DNA of 64,000 bases from Clostridium sp. 'White wine YQ' (GTDB lineage: Bacteria > Bacillota > Clostridia > Clostridiales > Clostridiaceae), in NCBI RefSeq assembly GCF_028728205.1, contig NZ_JAQYUU010000001.1, positions 1,968,082 to 2,032,081 on the forward strand. Reading direction: 5' to 3'. Positions 34,549 through 42,876 of this stretch are shown in pieces (the first letter of the stretch is position 1; the number at the start of each line of letters is the position of its first letter). A model generated the notes under the pieces. It was not told the DNA's origin, made no database searches, and saw nothing but the letters and a program-made list of their open reading frames with translations. Both the position numbers and the translations under genes were made by a program.

Positions 34549-35529
34549 TTATATGTTGTAAATATCAGTCTTATATTTATCTAAATTATTTTTAAACCAT
34601 TCTATAGTTTCAGCAATTCCTTCTCTAAAGGCATATTGTGGCTTCCAGTTTGTTAGTGATTTTATTTTTTCATTTGATCCTAACAATCTTTCAACTTCAC
34701 TCTTTTCAGGCCTTAGTCTTTGATCATCACAAATGATTTTAGCATTAGGATTTATTTGATTGATTAATTCTTGGGCTAATTCTCCCACAGATATCTCTTG
34801 TTGAGTAGCAATATTAATTTCTTCCCCTATGGTTTTTTCTGATTTTGAAATCTCTATAAACCCATTTGCTGTATCCTTAACAAAATTAAAATCTCTTGTT
34901 GGATGCAAAGAACCTAATTTTATTTCCTTTTTACCAGCAAGTAGTTGTGTAATTATAGTTGGAATTACAGCTCTAGCAGATTGCCTTGGTCCATATGTAT
35001 TAAATGGTCTAACTATTGTTATCGGCATATTAAAGCTTCTATAGAAAGATTCCGCAATTCTGTCAGCACCTATTTTAGTTGCAGAATAAGGCGATTGCCC
35101 TTGAAATGGATGTTTCTCATCTATCGGTACATACTGTGCAGTACCATATACTTCTGATGTTGAAGTAACTAATACTCTATCAACTTCTAAATCTTTTGCT
35201 GCCTGTAGTATATTTAATGTACCTTTAATATTAGTATCTACATAAGAATCAGGTGAATGATAGCTAAATGGTATAGCAATAAGAGCTGCTAGATGAAATA
35301 CTTCCTCTACCCCTTTCATTGCTTCTCTCACCCCATTAGGATCTCTAATATCACCAGTGAAAACCTCTATCTGATCCAGTTTATTCTTAGGTAATGTATC
35401 TAACCATCCCCAGTTATTGAACGAATTATAGTATGCAAAAGCTTTAACATCATATCCCTGTTCTAATAGCATTTCTGTAAGATGACTCCCTATAAACCCA
35501 TCTGCTCCAGTTATCAATACTTTTTTCAT
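34549..35529 (-). CDS. legB: NAD-dependent sugar-nucleotide 4,6-dehydratase LegB
   Basis: This 326-residue extended SDR has TGADGFIGSH at the N-terminus (residues 7-16, NAD binding), STSEVYG, and YSATK for the catalytic Tyr/Lys. GPRQSARAVIP matches LegB-type dehydratases. It forms the 4-keto-6-deoxy intermediate from a nucleotide-activated GlcNAc (GDP- or UDP-linked; PtmE next door favours GDP). It is the first enzyme of the nonulosonic acid series and starts 47 bases after a Maf-like gene. Confidence 0.88.
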   Translation of the reverse strand: MKKVLITGADGFIGSHLTEMLLEQGYDVKAFAYYNSFNNWGWLDTLPKNKLDQIEVFTGDIRDPNGVREAMKGVEEVFHLAALIAIPFSYHSPDSYVDTNIKGTLNILQAAKDLEVDRVLVTSTSEVYGTAQYVPIDEKHPFQGQSPYSATKIGADRIAESFYRSFNMPITIVRPFNTYGPRQSARAVIPTIITQLLAGKKEIKLGSLHPTRDFNFVKDTANGFIEISKSEKTIGEEINIATQQEISVGELAQELINQINPNAKIICDDQRLRPEKSEVERLLGSNEKIKSLTNWKPQYAFREGIAETIEWFKNNLDKYKTDIYNI

Positions 35530-35576
35530 TTTATCTCTCCCCGTTAAATTAAAAATATTATTATATTATCTGTATT

Positions 35577-36821
35577 TTAACTTAATTCAATTACTATTTC
35601 TTTAAATTCTTTCTCTATGGTTCCCTTAATCTTTGCACCTTTGCTACAATTGATAAATTGTATTTTAGGATTTTCATCAATTAGCACTTCAATATTTCTC
35701 TTAAATCCTAAAAGTACAGATGTGGTTGATAACATCTCTCCATTTATACCAAGTACTTTCTTTATCCCTTCTACAAATGAATTATCTTTATCTTCCTCAT
35801 TGTCACCTGCGTGAGATTTATTGTTTATGTATGCTAAATCTTGCCCAGCTAAAATTACTTTTTTCACTCCTGATTTTATTGCAATATCTAAGGTAGCAAC
35901 AGCAACTGATTTTCCTGTACGAACTATAATACCATCTCTATTACTATCATCCTTATCGTTAAAGAACATATATTTAGGTCCCATATAATTTTTTACAGCT
36001 TTATTGCATGCTGTGCTTAAAAAACATAATGGAATATCTAAATTTATATAATCTTTAATTTGGTCATAAACTATATCATCTGGATCAATAATTGACATTA
36101 TATCTGGCTTTATTCCATTTTTCATTAAAATATCAATTGTACGACCCAAAGAAAAAACATAAAACTTATCTCTGTTTGTCTTTAAATCTACTAATACCTC
36201 TTCTAAGGAAGGTCCTCCTGCTGCAATAACAATTGGTTTATCATTAAACTGTTTAGTATCCAAAAATTCTTTAAAATTATGATAATTTTCTAATAAATTA
36301 TTATTATAGTTTTCCTTTAGTTTTTCACCATATCTCATTATACCGATTTTAGATATTTCATAAGAATTTAATATAATTATTAAGTTCTCATATTCTGGTG
36401 ATAAAGTTCTCACAGACGGTTTATAGATAATAATATCTTCTACCAAATTCATTTTTTCAGAAAGATTTATCAAAAATTCTTTACTAAACCCACAAAACAA
36501 ATGTACTCTTTTATCATTCTTTAACTCATCCAACATCTTTAATTCATTGCTTTTTTTTATTACTTCCATATCTGCATCAAATGCAAATATATTACAATCT
36601 TCATTAATTATATTAAGCATGGCTTTTAAGTGATAACCTAATCCAATTCCATAAACTACAATATTCTTTATATTTCTTATTTTGTCTATATTGCTCTCTA
36701 TGAATTTTTCAGCTTCTTTTATAGGATTATATTTGCTATGTAAAAGTACATTATTAATTGATAAGGTATATATTCCTTCTCTTATGTTTATAATATCTAT
36801 ATTTCTCTTCATTTCGTCCAA
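35577..36821 (-). CDS. Maf-like (DUF115/MptE-type) motility accessory protein
   Basis: The protein has 414 residues. A short N-terminal domain contains the VYGIGLGYHLKAML motif (about 58-71). The DUF115/MptE-like domain has IVIAAGGPSLEEVLVDL (about 197-213), the D-x-D stretch IIDPDD, and VILAGQDLAYINNKSHAGD near residue 330. Maf proteins are required for, and probably catalyse, transfer of nonulosonic acids to flagellin. It is shorter than the 624-residue Maf at 39924 and lacks the long C-terminal helical part. The start is TTG (an in-frame ATG lies three codons on). It directly precedes legB. Confidence 0.82.
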   Translation of the reverse strand: MDEMKRNIDIINIREGIYTLSINNVLLHSKYNPIKEAEKFIESNIDKIRNIKNIVVYGIGLGYHLKAMLNIINEDCNIFAFDADMEVIKKSNELKMLDELKNDKRVHLFCGFSKEFLINLSEKMNLVEDIIIYKPSVRTLSPEYENLIIILNSYEISKIGIMRYGEKLKENYNNNLLENYHNFKEFLDTKQFNDKPIVIAAGGPSLEEVLVDLKTNRDKFYVFSLGRTIDILMKNGIKPDIMSIIDPDDIVYDQIKDYINLDIPLCFLSTACNKAVKNYMGPKYMFFNDKDDSNRDGIIVRTGKSVAVATLDIAIKSGVKKVILAGQDLAYINNKSHAGDNEEDKDNSFVEGIKKVLGINGEMLSTTSVLLGFKRNIEVLIDENPKIQFINCSKGAKIKGTIEKEFKEIVIELS

Positions 36822-36869
36822 CGTAAACCTTTCTTATTAAAAATATAATTTTTAATACTCTTTCAATTC

Positions 36870-37774
36870 TTATATCAGATTCTGTATATAAGTTTCAAGA
36901 CCATTTCTACTAAAATTAAAATTATAAACTTTATCTAAACATGGAAATCCATAATTTATACCTAAATCAAAGTCTGTTACATTATCTTTTACTATATTTG
37001 ATTCTAAGTATTTGTTTATAGAAAAATCTAATAATTTACTTAATGAGGCATTCATCCCATGGTTTAGGTTTTCAAATAATTTCCATAGGTATCCTGTTAT
37101 TCCATCCTTTTGTAATAAACAATGTTATATTTCTCTAATATAGCACAAGCGGTATCTTTATAATATATAGGATAAGTGTATCGTTTGCTAAATGATAACA
37201 ACAATACATAGTTTGAGGCTTAACCTTATGATCTTCCAAATGCAATTATTTTTTGTTTATCTATATTATAATTTTTGATTATTTCAAATAGTACGTTTAA
37301 ATGATCAATTGCCGGCATAAATCCAAAATAAGAATATCCATCATATGCTTCTTGCAAAAATGCCAGATCTTTGTCTATTTTTTATATCTTATTTGCTATT
37401 AGGAAATTATGTAAAAATTCTATCATTTCATTATAGTCTTTAATTGCATTCAATTGATTAATATCAATATTGTAAAACAAGCTTAAGACTACTTTATTTA
37501 CCTTCATGGTTTGTTTTACTCTCAAGTCGTTATGATATCTTACTCCTACAATGAGCATATTATATTCTTCATATATATATGGATGTAATTTTTTAAATTG
37601 ATATTCCGAATCCGCGTTATCTCCATAACCTGTTATACAAAATACCACGCCATACTTATTATTTTCACTGAAATTAGACGGAAAAGTTATAAAGTACTCT
37701 AACTCATTTCTAATTTTTATATTTACCTCTGAATCACTTGGTGCATTTATTGTAAACTTTTCCTAGTATGCCAT
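36870..37774 (-). pseudogene. Decayed DUF2920-like flagellar accessory gene
   Basis: A good ribosome binding site (GGAGAAGG) and ATG start a frame that reads M-A-Y and then a TAG stop at codon 4 (37763-37765). The same frame continues without frameshift for about 160 codons, with further stops. One stop follows the segment ending FLIANKI (near 37382). Two more break what looks like an alpha/beta-hydrolase nucleophile motif (FGRS-stop-G-stop-ASN, near 37230). A shift then leads into an open tail (36870-37055 and a little upstream). The pieces resemble DUF2920 proteins found in flagellar glycosylation islands. That family call is from memory. The gene is broken. Confidence 0.7.
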
Positions 37775-37870
37775 ATTAACCTTCTCCTTTTCTCCTTTTA
37801 ATCTATTATTAATTCTACCACATTTATATTCTCTTTATATTATTATAAGCAAAATTACATCTTACATTTA

Positions 37871-37897
37871 TTATCGTCTAATAAAAAAGAAAACTTA
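37871..37897 (-). promoter_or_regulatory. Sigma-28 promoter feeding the pseudogene and legionaminic acid genes
   Basis: On the minus strand TAAG (37894-37897), 15 bases, then GACGATAA (37871-37878) match the sigma-28 consensus except at one -35 base and one -10 base. The -35 lies inside the descending arm of the terminator hairpin of the upstream gene, so terminator and promoter overlap. It is the best candidate to drive the pseudogene, the second Maf gene and legB to legF. Confidence 0.65.
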
Positions 37898-37915
37898 GGA
37901 TAAAATATCCTAAGT
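37880..37915 (-). terminator. Terminator after the glycosyltransferase gene
   Basis: An inverted repeat of about 10 bp (37893-37915, three-base loop) is followed on the minus strand by TTTTCTTTTTT, 13 bases after the stop codon at 37928. It ends the maf-orf-glycosyltransferase unit. Its arm also provides a sigma-28 -35 element. Confidence 0.8.
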
Positions 37916-37927
37916 ACCTAATAATAC

Positions 37928-39520
37928 CTAAATTATAGAAAAATATTCTTTAATGCATTTCATCATTTTTTTTAGTCTTACTTCATATGTGTGATATTCC
38001 TTTACTTTCTCATACCCACTTATCATTATCTTTTGTCTTTCTTGTTCATTATTTAGGTAGTATTGACTGATTTCTATCAAATCCTTAGTATCTCTATACT
38101 TAACTAAATCTTCACCATCTTTAAAATATTTATCTATATCAGCTTTATGATTTGTGACTAAAAATCCCTTACTCCCTAGTATGTCAAATACTCTCATTGG
38201 CAAACCTGAATCAACATAAATCCTTGTAAAATTAATATTAATCTTTGAACATTTAAAAACCTTTGGCATCTCATTAAAGTGCTCTGCATATCCTTTATAT
38301 TTAACATTGCTCAGATTAAGTTTACCCCAATTCTCATCACCATAAACATGCATATTAAATTCATTTGAAAGTTTATGAACCATATCAATTCTTTGAATCT
38401 CATTATACTTTTTTGCTAAAAAGTAGGCTATCTTTGTTTTACTATCTAGAAATGTTTCATCACTTGTCTTGTATCCTGTTTCCTCAAGTATCTTTGTTAC
38501 TAGCTTATCTGTGACTATATCTTTAATTAAATATTTGTTTAGATTTAGGTGTTGTTTATTAAATATTTCATTTATTTCTGAAATAGTCTCTTTACTTAAG
38601 AATTCATATAGGAATTTATTAAATTCATTATCCATTCCAACTGTACCTAGAAAGCTTATATCACAGTTATATTTATCAACATCTTGGGAACTTAAATGAA
38701 CATTATCTAATCTACTAACATTAGCTGCAACTGGCATATATGCAATATTCCTAAGTCCCATACTATTAAGCTCTAATGCCATATCACAGTCATATACAAA
38801 TGCAAATATACTTTTATTTTTTAGAAAGTCACTATATAAGGAATATGCCGGACTATCTACTACCCATGATATATATGGTATAGATAAAATTCTTGAAATT
38901 TCTGAAACCTTATCACTAGGGTTTATTGTAAAAATAAAATCTGGCATTTCATCCATTATGTCTTGAAGCATTTTATGTTTTGTTGAAAAATACATCTTAA
39001 CAACATCATATCCTATATTTCTTAGCGCATCCATGCAATCATCTGCAACAGTGGTTGCTTCATAAAATGCAACTTTTAGTTTACTCTTCTTTTTCTCTCT
39101 CGTTGATAAATACTTTAATACATCATAATAAAATTTGCTATCCACCTCTGTTATGTTCTTATTATCATATATTAAATTCTTATCATCCATTTTAAAATAT
39201 ATATCTTTATAGGCTTCTCCAAATAAAAATACTACTCTATCTTCATACTCTATATTTAAGTCATTATGTTCTTGTATTATATTATAAAAATTTTCATTCT
39301 TATCTATAACGTATATGTTTCCTTTAGTATTCTGGATAATCTGTTTCAATTCATAACCTAATCCAATTCCAAGAACTATATAATTTTCATCAGATGCTAT
39401 ATTTTCAATTTTTTTTATTGGATTATATTTTGAATATATGTACTTCCACTTGTCATCAATTTTCACCTTACAAGTCCAGTTACCATCTTTTGCTTTTTCT
39501 ATAATAATATTGTCTGCCAC
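37928..39520 (-). CDS. Maf N-terminal domain fused to CgeB-type glycosyltransferase
   Basis: The protein has 530 residues. Residues about 1-140 resemble the N-terminal domain of the neighbouring Maf proteins (SKYNPIKKIEN, then VLGIGLGYELKQI). The rest has a CgeB/DUF3880-like half (KVAFYEATTVADDCMDALRN, VDSPAYSLYSDF) and a glycosyl-transferase half with KYKGYAEHFNEMPKVFKCSK, NINFTRIYVDSGLPMRVFDI and a C-terminal EYHTYEVRLKKM tail. It is most likely a flagellin-directed or glycan-extending glycosyltransferase guided by the Maf-type domain. The third gene of the maf unit, it ends at a terminator. Confidence 0.78.
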   Translation of the reverse strand: MADNIIIEKAKDGNWTCKVKIDDKWKYIYSKYNPIKKIENIASDENYIVLGIGLGYELKQIIQNTKGNIYVIDKNENFYNIIQEHNDLNIEYEDRVVFLFGEAYKDIYFKMDDKNLIYDNKNITEVDSKFYYDVLKYLSTREKKKSKLKVAFYEATTVADDCMDALRNIGYDVVKMYFSTKHKMLQDIMDEMPDFIFTINPSDKVSEISRILSIPYISWVVDSPAYSLYSDFLKNKSIFAFVYDCDMALELNSMGLRNIAYMPVAANVSRLDNVHLSSQDVDKYNCDISFLGTVGMDNEFNKFLYEFLSKETISEINEIFNKQHLNLNKYLIKDIVTDKLVTKILEETGYKTSDETFLDSKTKIAYFLAKKYNEIQRIDMVHKLSNEFNMHVYGDENWGKLNLSNVKYKGYAEHFNEMPKVFKCSKININFTRIYVDSGLPMRVFDILGSKGFLVTNHKADIDKYFKDGEDLVKYRDTKDLIEISQYYLNNEQERQKIMISGYEKVKEYHTYEVRLKKMMKCIKEYFSII

Positions 39521-39580
39521 TTATATCATTCCTTCATACAAAAATCATTACCTGATTCATTAATATATAATTAGCATATT

Positions 39581-39931
39581 CTATGATTTAAGTATCCCCT
39601 GTAAGTTACTTTGTATATCTGAAAGTACTGGCTTAACTTCATATTCTAGTAAATCACTTATCAGTATATAATCTTCATTTTCAAAAGCTTCTACTATTTC
39701 TCTTAACTTATCATTTAATTCACTAACATTTTTCTCTGAATCTATCAAATCTCTTGATATCATTAGTGCATTAACTAACCATTCAATTCCATCCGCTATT
39801 TGAATGATTAAATTAGCTCCATTTCTTTCATCACCAGTATGAAAATGATTAACTGCCTGTTCAATTCCTCTTGTTAATGGAATAATGTATTCTTTAGCTG
39901 TATTTAAAACTTCTATATTTGCATTATTCAT
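39581..39931 (-). CDS. Small helical protein coupled to maf
   Basis: I do not know the family. It has 116 residues, is acidic, and is predicted all-helical (about four helices). It has no signal or membrane segment. Notable segments are RGIEQAVNHFHTGDERNGAN and LEYEVKPVLSDIQ. It overlaps the maf stop by eight bases, so the two are co-translated. That suggests a Maf partner, chaperone or regulator. Its size and helical nature recall export chaperones such as FliS and FlgN, but I see no direct sequence match. Confidence 0.7.
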   Translation of the reverse strand: MNNANIEVLNTAKEYIIPLTRGIEQAVNHFHTGDERNGANLIIQIADGIEWLVNALMISRDLIDSEKNVSELNDKLREIVEAFENEDYILISDLLEYEVKPVLSDIQSNLQGILKS

Positions 39932-41798
39932 GTTCTCTTCCCCCTATAGTATGTATTAATTCTTTATACTCTTCATCTTCTATTATTGACTTATTCAATT
40001 TTGAAACTAATCTCAACATAACTTTACAACCCAATAATATGTTTTTATTTAATCTTATTTGTATTGCCATGTTTTCTCTAACTATGTCATCAGTTATTAC
40101 AGTTCCCAATTTTCTTACAGCAATAACTGCAGCAGTTATTACAGATTGAAACAAACCGAGAAATAATTTATTATCAAATACAGCTCGTTCTACCTTAAAA
40201 TTAAGCTTCAATAAATTTATTCCTTTATCTATGCTATCAATATTATCTTTTCCTGCATTACTTTTCAAGTATCTGCTTAATCTTCTATTCTGTTTCTTAC
40301 ATTTTCTCATTAAAGATATTATTTCTCTTTTTAATTCAGCTAATATATATACAGTATTAATATATTGTTCATCAAGCTCAGACTCATTAGGAACTATTTC
40401 ATACAAATTCACAATTTCTTCGTTACAATACTTTTCTAGAACTTCTTTGAACTTCATTATAATTGTTCCTTTTTTATATGCTCCTCCCTCTGTTGCATCA
40501 ATATACTTTCTTTCACTTTTATCCTTAGCAATTTCAGTTTCAAACCAAAGCAAGAAATTCTTAAATGCTAAATTAGTTGGAAGCTTTTCGCCATTTATTC
40601 CTTTAACCCAAAGTTTATTAGCTTCTATTGAGGCCTTTTGCTTTATTTCAACATCCTTGCTATGAGTTATTCCCTCTTGTGTAAACGCAAGATCTTGCCC
40701 AACAAATATTATTGGATCAGCACCTAAGTACTTTGCAAATGATAAGGCTGTATGTGCACATGAAGCACCAGTGGTCAACAATCTATCTTCCTTCAGTATA
40801 TTCGCATTTATCCATCCACTTTGACCTTCACCTTGCTTTAAAAATAATATTTTCTTATTATTTACTAATGTTTCTAATATTTCTGGTCTTATAACTGAAG
40901 GTCCTACAAAAACAGTTTTCTCATTAAGTTGTTTATCCTTATAAAAAGCCTCATATGTCTTAAGCACCCTCTCTACTGAAAAAACTGCATCTGGAATCAC
41001 GTTGTATTTTTCTAATGAACTAATTACTGCATCTGTTGCAAGAATCAACGCTTTCCCTTGGGCTTCTTTTAAAAGATGTATATTTTTATCTAATGATGGT
41101 CCTGCACTTACAATTATAGCAGGTTTATCTATATACTTATCTTTTAATGAATTCAATTTAGGACTTTTTATTAAATCTTTAATATTCTTTATATAATTTT
41201 CAAATCCATCAATACTATCCTGAATATCATTTCCTACTAAAAACAAAGAGTGTTTTATGGATTCAATTATATTAGAATTCATATCATAAATAGAATTTAA
41301 ACCATATATTTGTTTATATGCTGCTGGAATTACTTCAACTGAATTTACAGCTGCTCCTAAAGTATTTATATGTCCCATAATTGTGTATATCTTATTTATT
41401 ATCTCTTCTTCACTCCCAAAGAAAAATAGTGTATTCTTATTTATTAATTCTGAAAAATCACAGTTTCTCATATAGGTAGTTAGTATATCCTTATTGCTCT
41501 CTATTACAAAGATGTAACTAAACTTTGTCATTTTATCAAATATTTCTCTTATATGATATCCCATTCCTAATCCATATACTATAAATAAGTTATCTCTATC
41601 AAAATCTAAACTTTCTAGTAACATTTGTACTTCTCTGTGAGTATTATATAAACTATTGCTATATATTGCTTTTTTCTCATTTTTAATTTTTATTGCTTCA
41701 AGACCGTCCTTTGTCTTTTCCACTTCAAACTCGTTCCCATCAACATATGTTTCATCATATCCAAGCCTTTTTAAGATGTCTAAATTTTTCTGAAACAA
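39924..41798 (-). CDS. Motility accessory factor Maf (DUF115), flagellin nonulosonic acid transferase
   Basis: The protein has 624 residues. The N-terminal domain has YGLGMGYHIREIFDK (near 75-89). The central DUF115/MptE-like domain has AIIVSAGPSLDKNIHLL (about 228-244), DAVFSVER, and GADPIIFVGQDLAFTQEGIT (about 352-371). A long helical C-terminal part spans about 450-624. Maf proteins attach sialic-acid-like sugars to flagellin in Aeromonas, Campylobacter and Clostridium. It lies directly after fliC behind its own sigma-28 promoter. The start codon is TTG, with AGGAGG seven bases upstream. Confidence 0.88.
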   Translation of the reverse strand: MFQKNLDILKRLGYDETYVDGNEFEVEKTKDGLEAIKIKNEKKAIYSNSLYNTHREVQMLLESLDFDRDNLFIVYGLGMGYHIREIFDKMTKFSYIFVIESNKDILTTYMRNCDFSELINKNTLFFFGSEEEIINKIYTIMGHINTLGAAVNSVEVIPAAYKQIYGLNSIYDMNSNIIESIKHSLFLVGNDIQDSIDGFENYIKNIKDLIKSPKLNSLKDKYIDKPAIIVSAGPSLDKNIHLLKEAQGKALILATDAVISSLEKYNVIPDAVFSVERVLKTYEAFYKDKQLNEKTVFVGPSVIRPEILETLVNNKKILFLKQGEGQSGWINANILKEDRLLTTGASCAHTALSFAKYLGADPIIFVGQDLAFTQEGITHSKDVEIKQKASIEANKLWVKGINGEKLPTNLAFKNFLLWFETEIAKDKSERKYIDATEGGAYKKGTIIMKFKEVLEKYCNEEIVNLYEIVPNESELDEQYINTVYILAELKREIISLMRKCKKQNRRLSRYLKSNAGKDNIDSIDKGINLLKLNFKVERAVFDNKLFLGLFQSVITAAVIAVRKLGTVITDDIVRENMAIQIRLNKNILLGCKVMLRLVSKLNKSIIEDEEYKELIHTIGGREHE

Positions 41799-41842
41799 AT
41801 CGATTCCTCCTATTCACTTTATGTATAGTTTATCTAGTTTAG

Positions 41843-41869
41843 TTATCGTAGAATTTAAGACTATCTTTA
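41843..41869 (-). promoter_or_regulatory. Sigma-28 promoter of the maf unit
   Basis: On the minus strand TAAA (41866-41869), 15 bases, then TACGATAA (41843-41850) match the consensus at 10 of 12 positions. It lies between the fliC terminator and maf. This places glycosylation genes under the same sigma factor as the flagellin they modify. Confidence 0.75.
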
Positions 41870-41893
41870 TCTAAAACTTAATTAATAATGAGC

Positions 41894-41926
41894 AAAAAAA
41901 ATAAAAGACCAGAAAACTGGTCTTTT
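41894..41926 (-). terminator. Terminator of fliC
   Basis: A perfect 10-bp stem (AAAAGACCAG/CTGGTCTTTT) with a four-base loop at 41903-41926 is followed on the minus strand by TATTTTTTTT. It is eight bases beyond the fliC stop, and makes fliC a single-gene transcript when started from its own promoter. Confidence 0.9.
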
Positions 41927-41934
41927 ATAATGTA

Positions 41935-42756
41935 CTATCTTAATAATTGAAGTACTCCTTGTGGAGTTTGGTTTGCTTGAGCAAGCATAGCTTGAGCAGC
42001 TTGTTGTAGTATGTTGTTCTTTGAGTAATTCATCATTTCTTTTGCCATATCTACGTCTCTGATTCTTGATTCTGACGCTTGTAAGTTTTCACTTGCAGTG
42101 TTTAAGTTGTTTATTGTGTGCTCTAATCTGTTTTGAACTGATCCTAGGTTAGCTCTTTCAGTTGAAACTAAAGTTATAGCACTATCAACAGTTGTGATTG
42201 CTGCTTGAGCATTAGTAATTGATGAACCATCAATTTGTGCATCAGCTGTAGCTACTGATAATCCAGATGCAGTCATATTATTAATAGTTATTGAAATAAC
42301 TTGAGATTGGTTAGCACCAACTTGGAATGTAAATGATCCAGAAGCAGCTATTAACTTCTTAGTATTGAATTCTGTTTGGTTTGCTATTCTTGTTACTTCA
42401 GTTTGCAATTGTGAGAATTCTTTTTGTAGAGCAGCTCTATCAACTGTAGTATTAGTATCAGTACCTGCTTGTACAGCTAATTCTCTCATTCTTTGAAGAA
42501 TTGAGTGAGTTTCATTTAAAGCACCTTCTGCTGTTTGGATTAATGAAATACCATCTTGAGCATTTCTTGATCCTTGATCTAATCCTCTGATTTGTCCTCT
42601 CATTTTTTCAGAGATTGCTAGTCCAGCTGCATCATCTCCAGCTCTGTTTATTCTTAAACCTGAGCTTAACTTTTCCATTGCTTTTCCAGCAGCACCTATG
42701 TTGTTAGTCATTTGTCTGTGTGCATTCATTGCATTAAGATTGTGATTAATTATCAT
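41935..42756 (-). CDS. fliC: Flagellin, major filament protein
   Basis: This 273-residue flagellin consists almost only of the D0/D1 helices. The N-terminus is IINHNLNAMNAHRQM, then LSSGLRINRAGDDAAGLAIS. The C-terminus is DVDMAKEMMNYSKNNIL then ANQTPQGVLQLLR. The variable centre is very short (about residues 145-190) and Ser/Thr-rich, so it holds likely O-glycosylation sites. It has a strong AAGGAGG site, a sigma-28 promoter, a CsrA-type leader hairpin and its own terminator, so it is set up for high but tightly controlled expression. The Maf and legionaminic acid genes follow. Confidence 0.96.
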   Translation of the reverse strand: MIINHNLNAMNAHRQMTNNIGAAGKAMEKLSSGLRINRAGDDAAGLAISEKMRGQIRGLDQGSRNAQDGISLIQTAEGALNETHSILQRMRELAVQAGTDTNTTVDRAALQKEFSQLQTEVTRIANQTEFNTKKLIAASGSFTFQVGANQSQVISITINNMTASGLSVATADAQIDGSSITNAQAAITTVDSAITLVSTERANLGSVQNRLEHTINNLNTASENLQASESRIRDVDMAKEMMNYSKNNILQQAAQAMLAQANQTPQGVLQLLR

Positions 42757-42785
42757 TTTAAATTCCTCCTTGAATTATGTTTTTT

Positions 42786-42799
42786 TGACATCCCTGTCA
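42786..42799 (-). promoter_or_regulatory. CsrA-binding hairpin in the fliC leader
   Basis: The minus-strand leader reads TGACAGGGATGTCA. This is a 5-bp stem with GGGA in the loop and contains ACAGGGATGT, a ten-of-ten match to the core ACARGGAUGU of the CsrA binding consensus. A second GGA lies in the AGGAGG ribosome binding site about 25 bases on. In Bacillus, CsrA blocks hag translation through two such sites until FliW removes it. csrA and fliW are both in this window. Confidence 0.8.
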
Positions 42800-42831
42800 T
42801 ATTTTTTAGGTTTTTTAACCTTGTACTTAAT

Positions 42832-42858
42832 ATTTCGTCTTATTTTAAATTTACTTTA
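42832..42858 (-). promoter_or_regulatory. Sigma-28 promoter of fliC
   Basis: On the minus strand TAAA (42855-42858), exactly 15 bases, then GACGAAAT (42832-42839) match 6 of 8 bases of GCCGATAT. It lies about 80 bases before the ATG and just after the FliT-like gene, giving a leader of roughly 70 bases that contains the CsrA hairpin. Confidence 0.75.
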
Positions 42859-42876
42859 TACTTTTTTTGAAAATTT

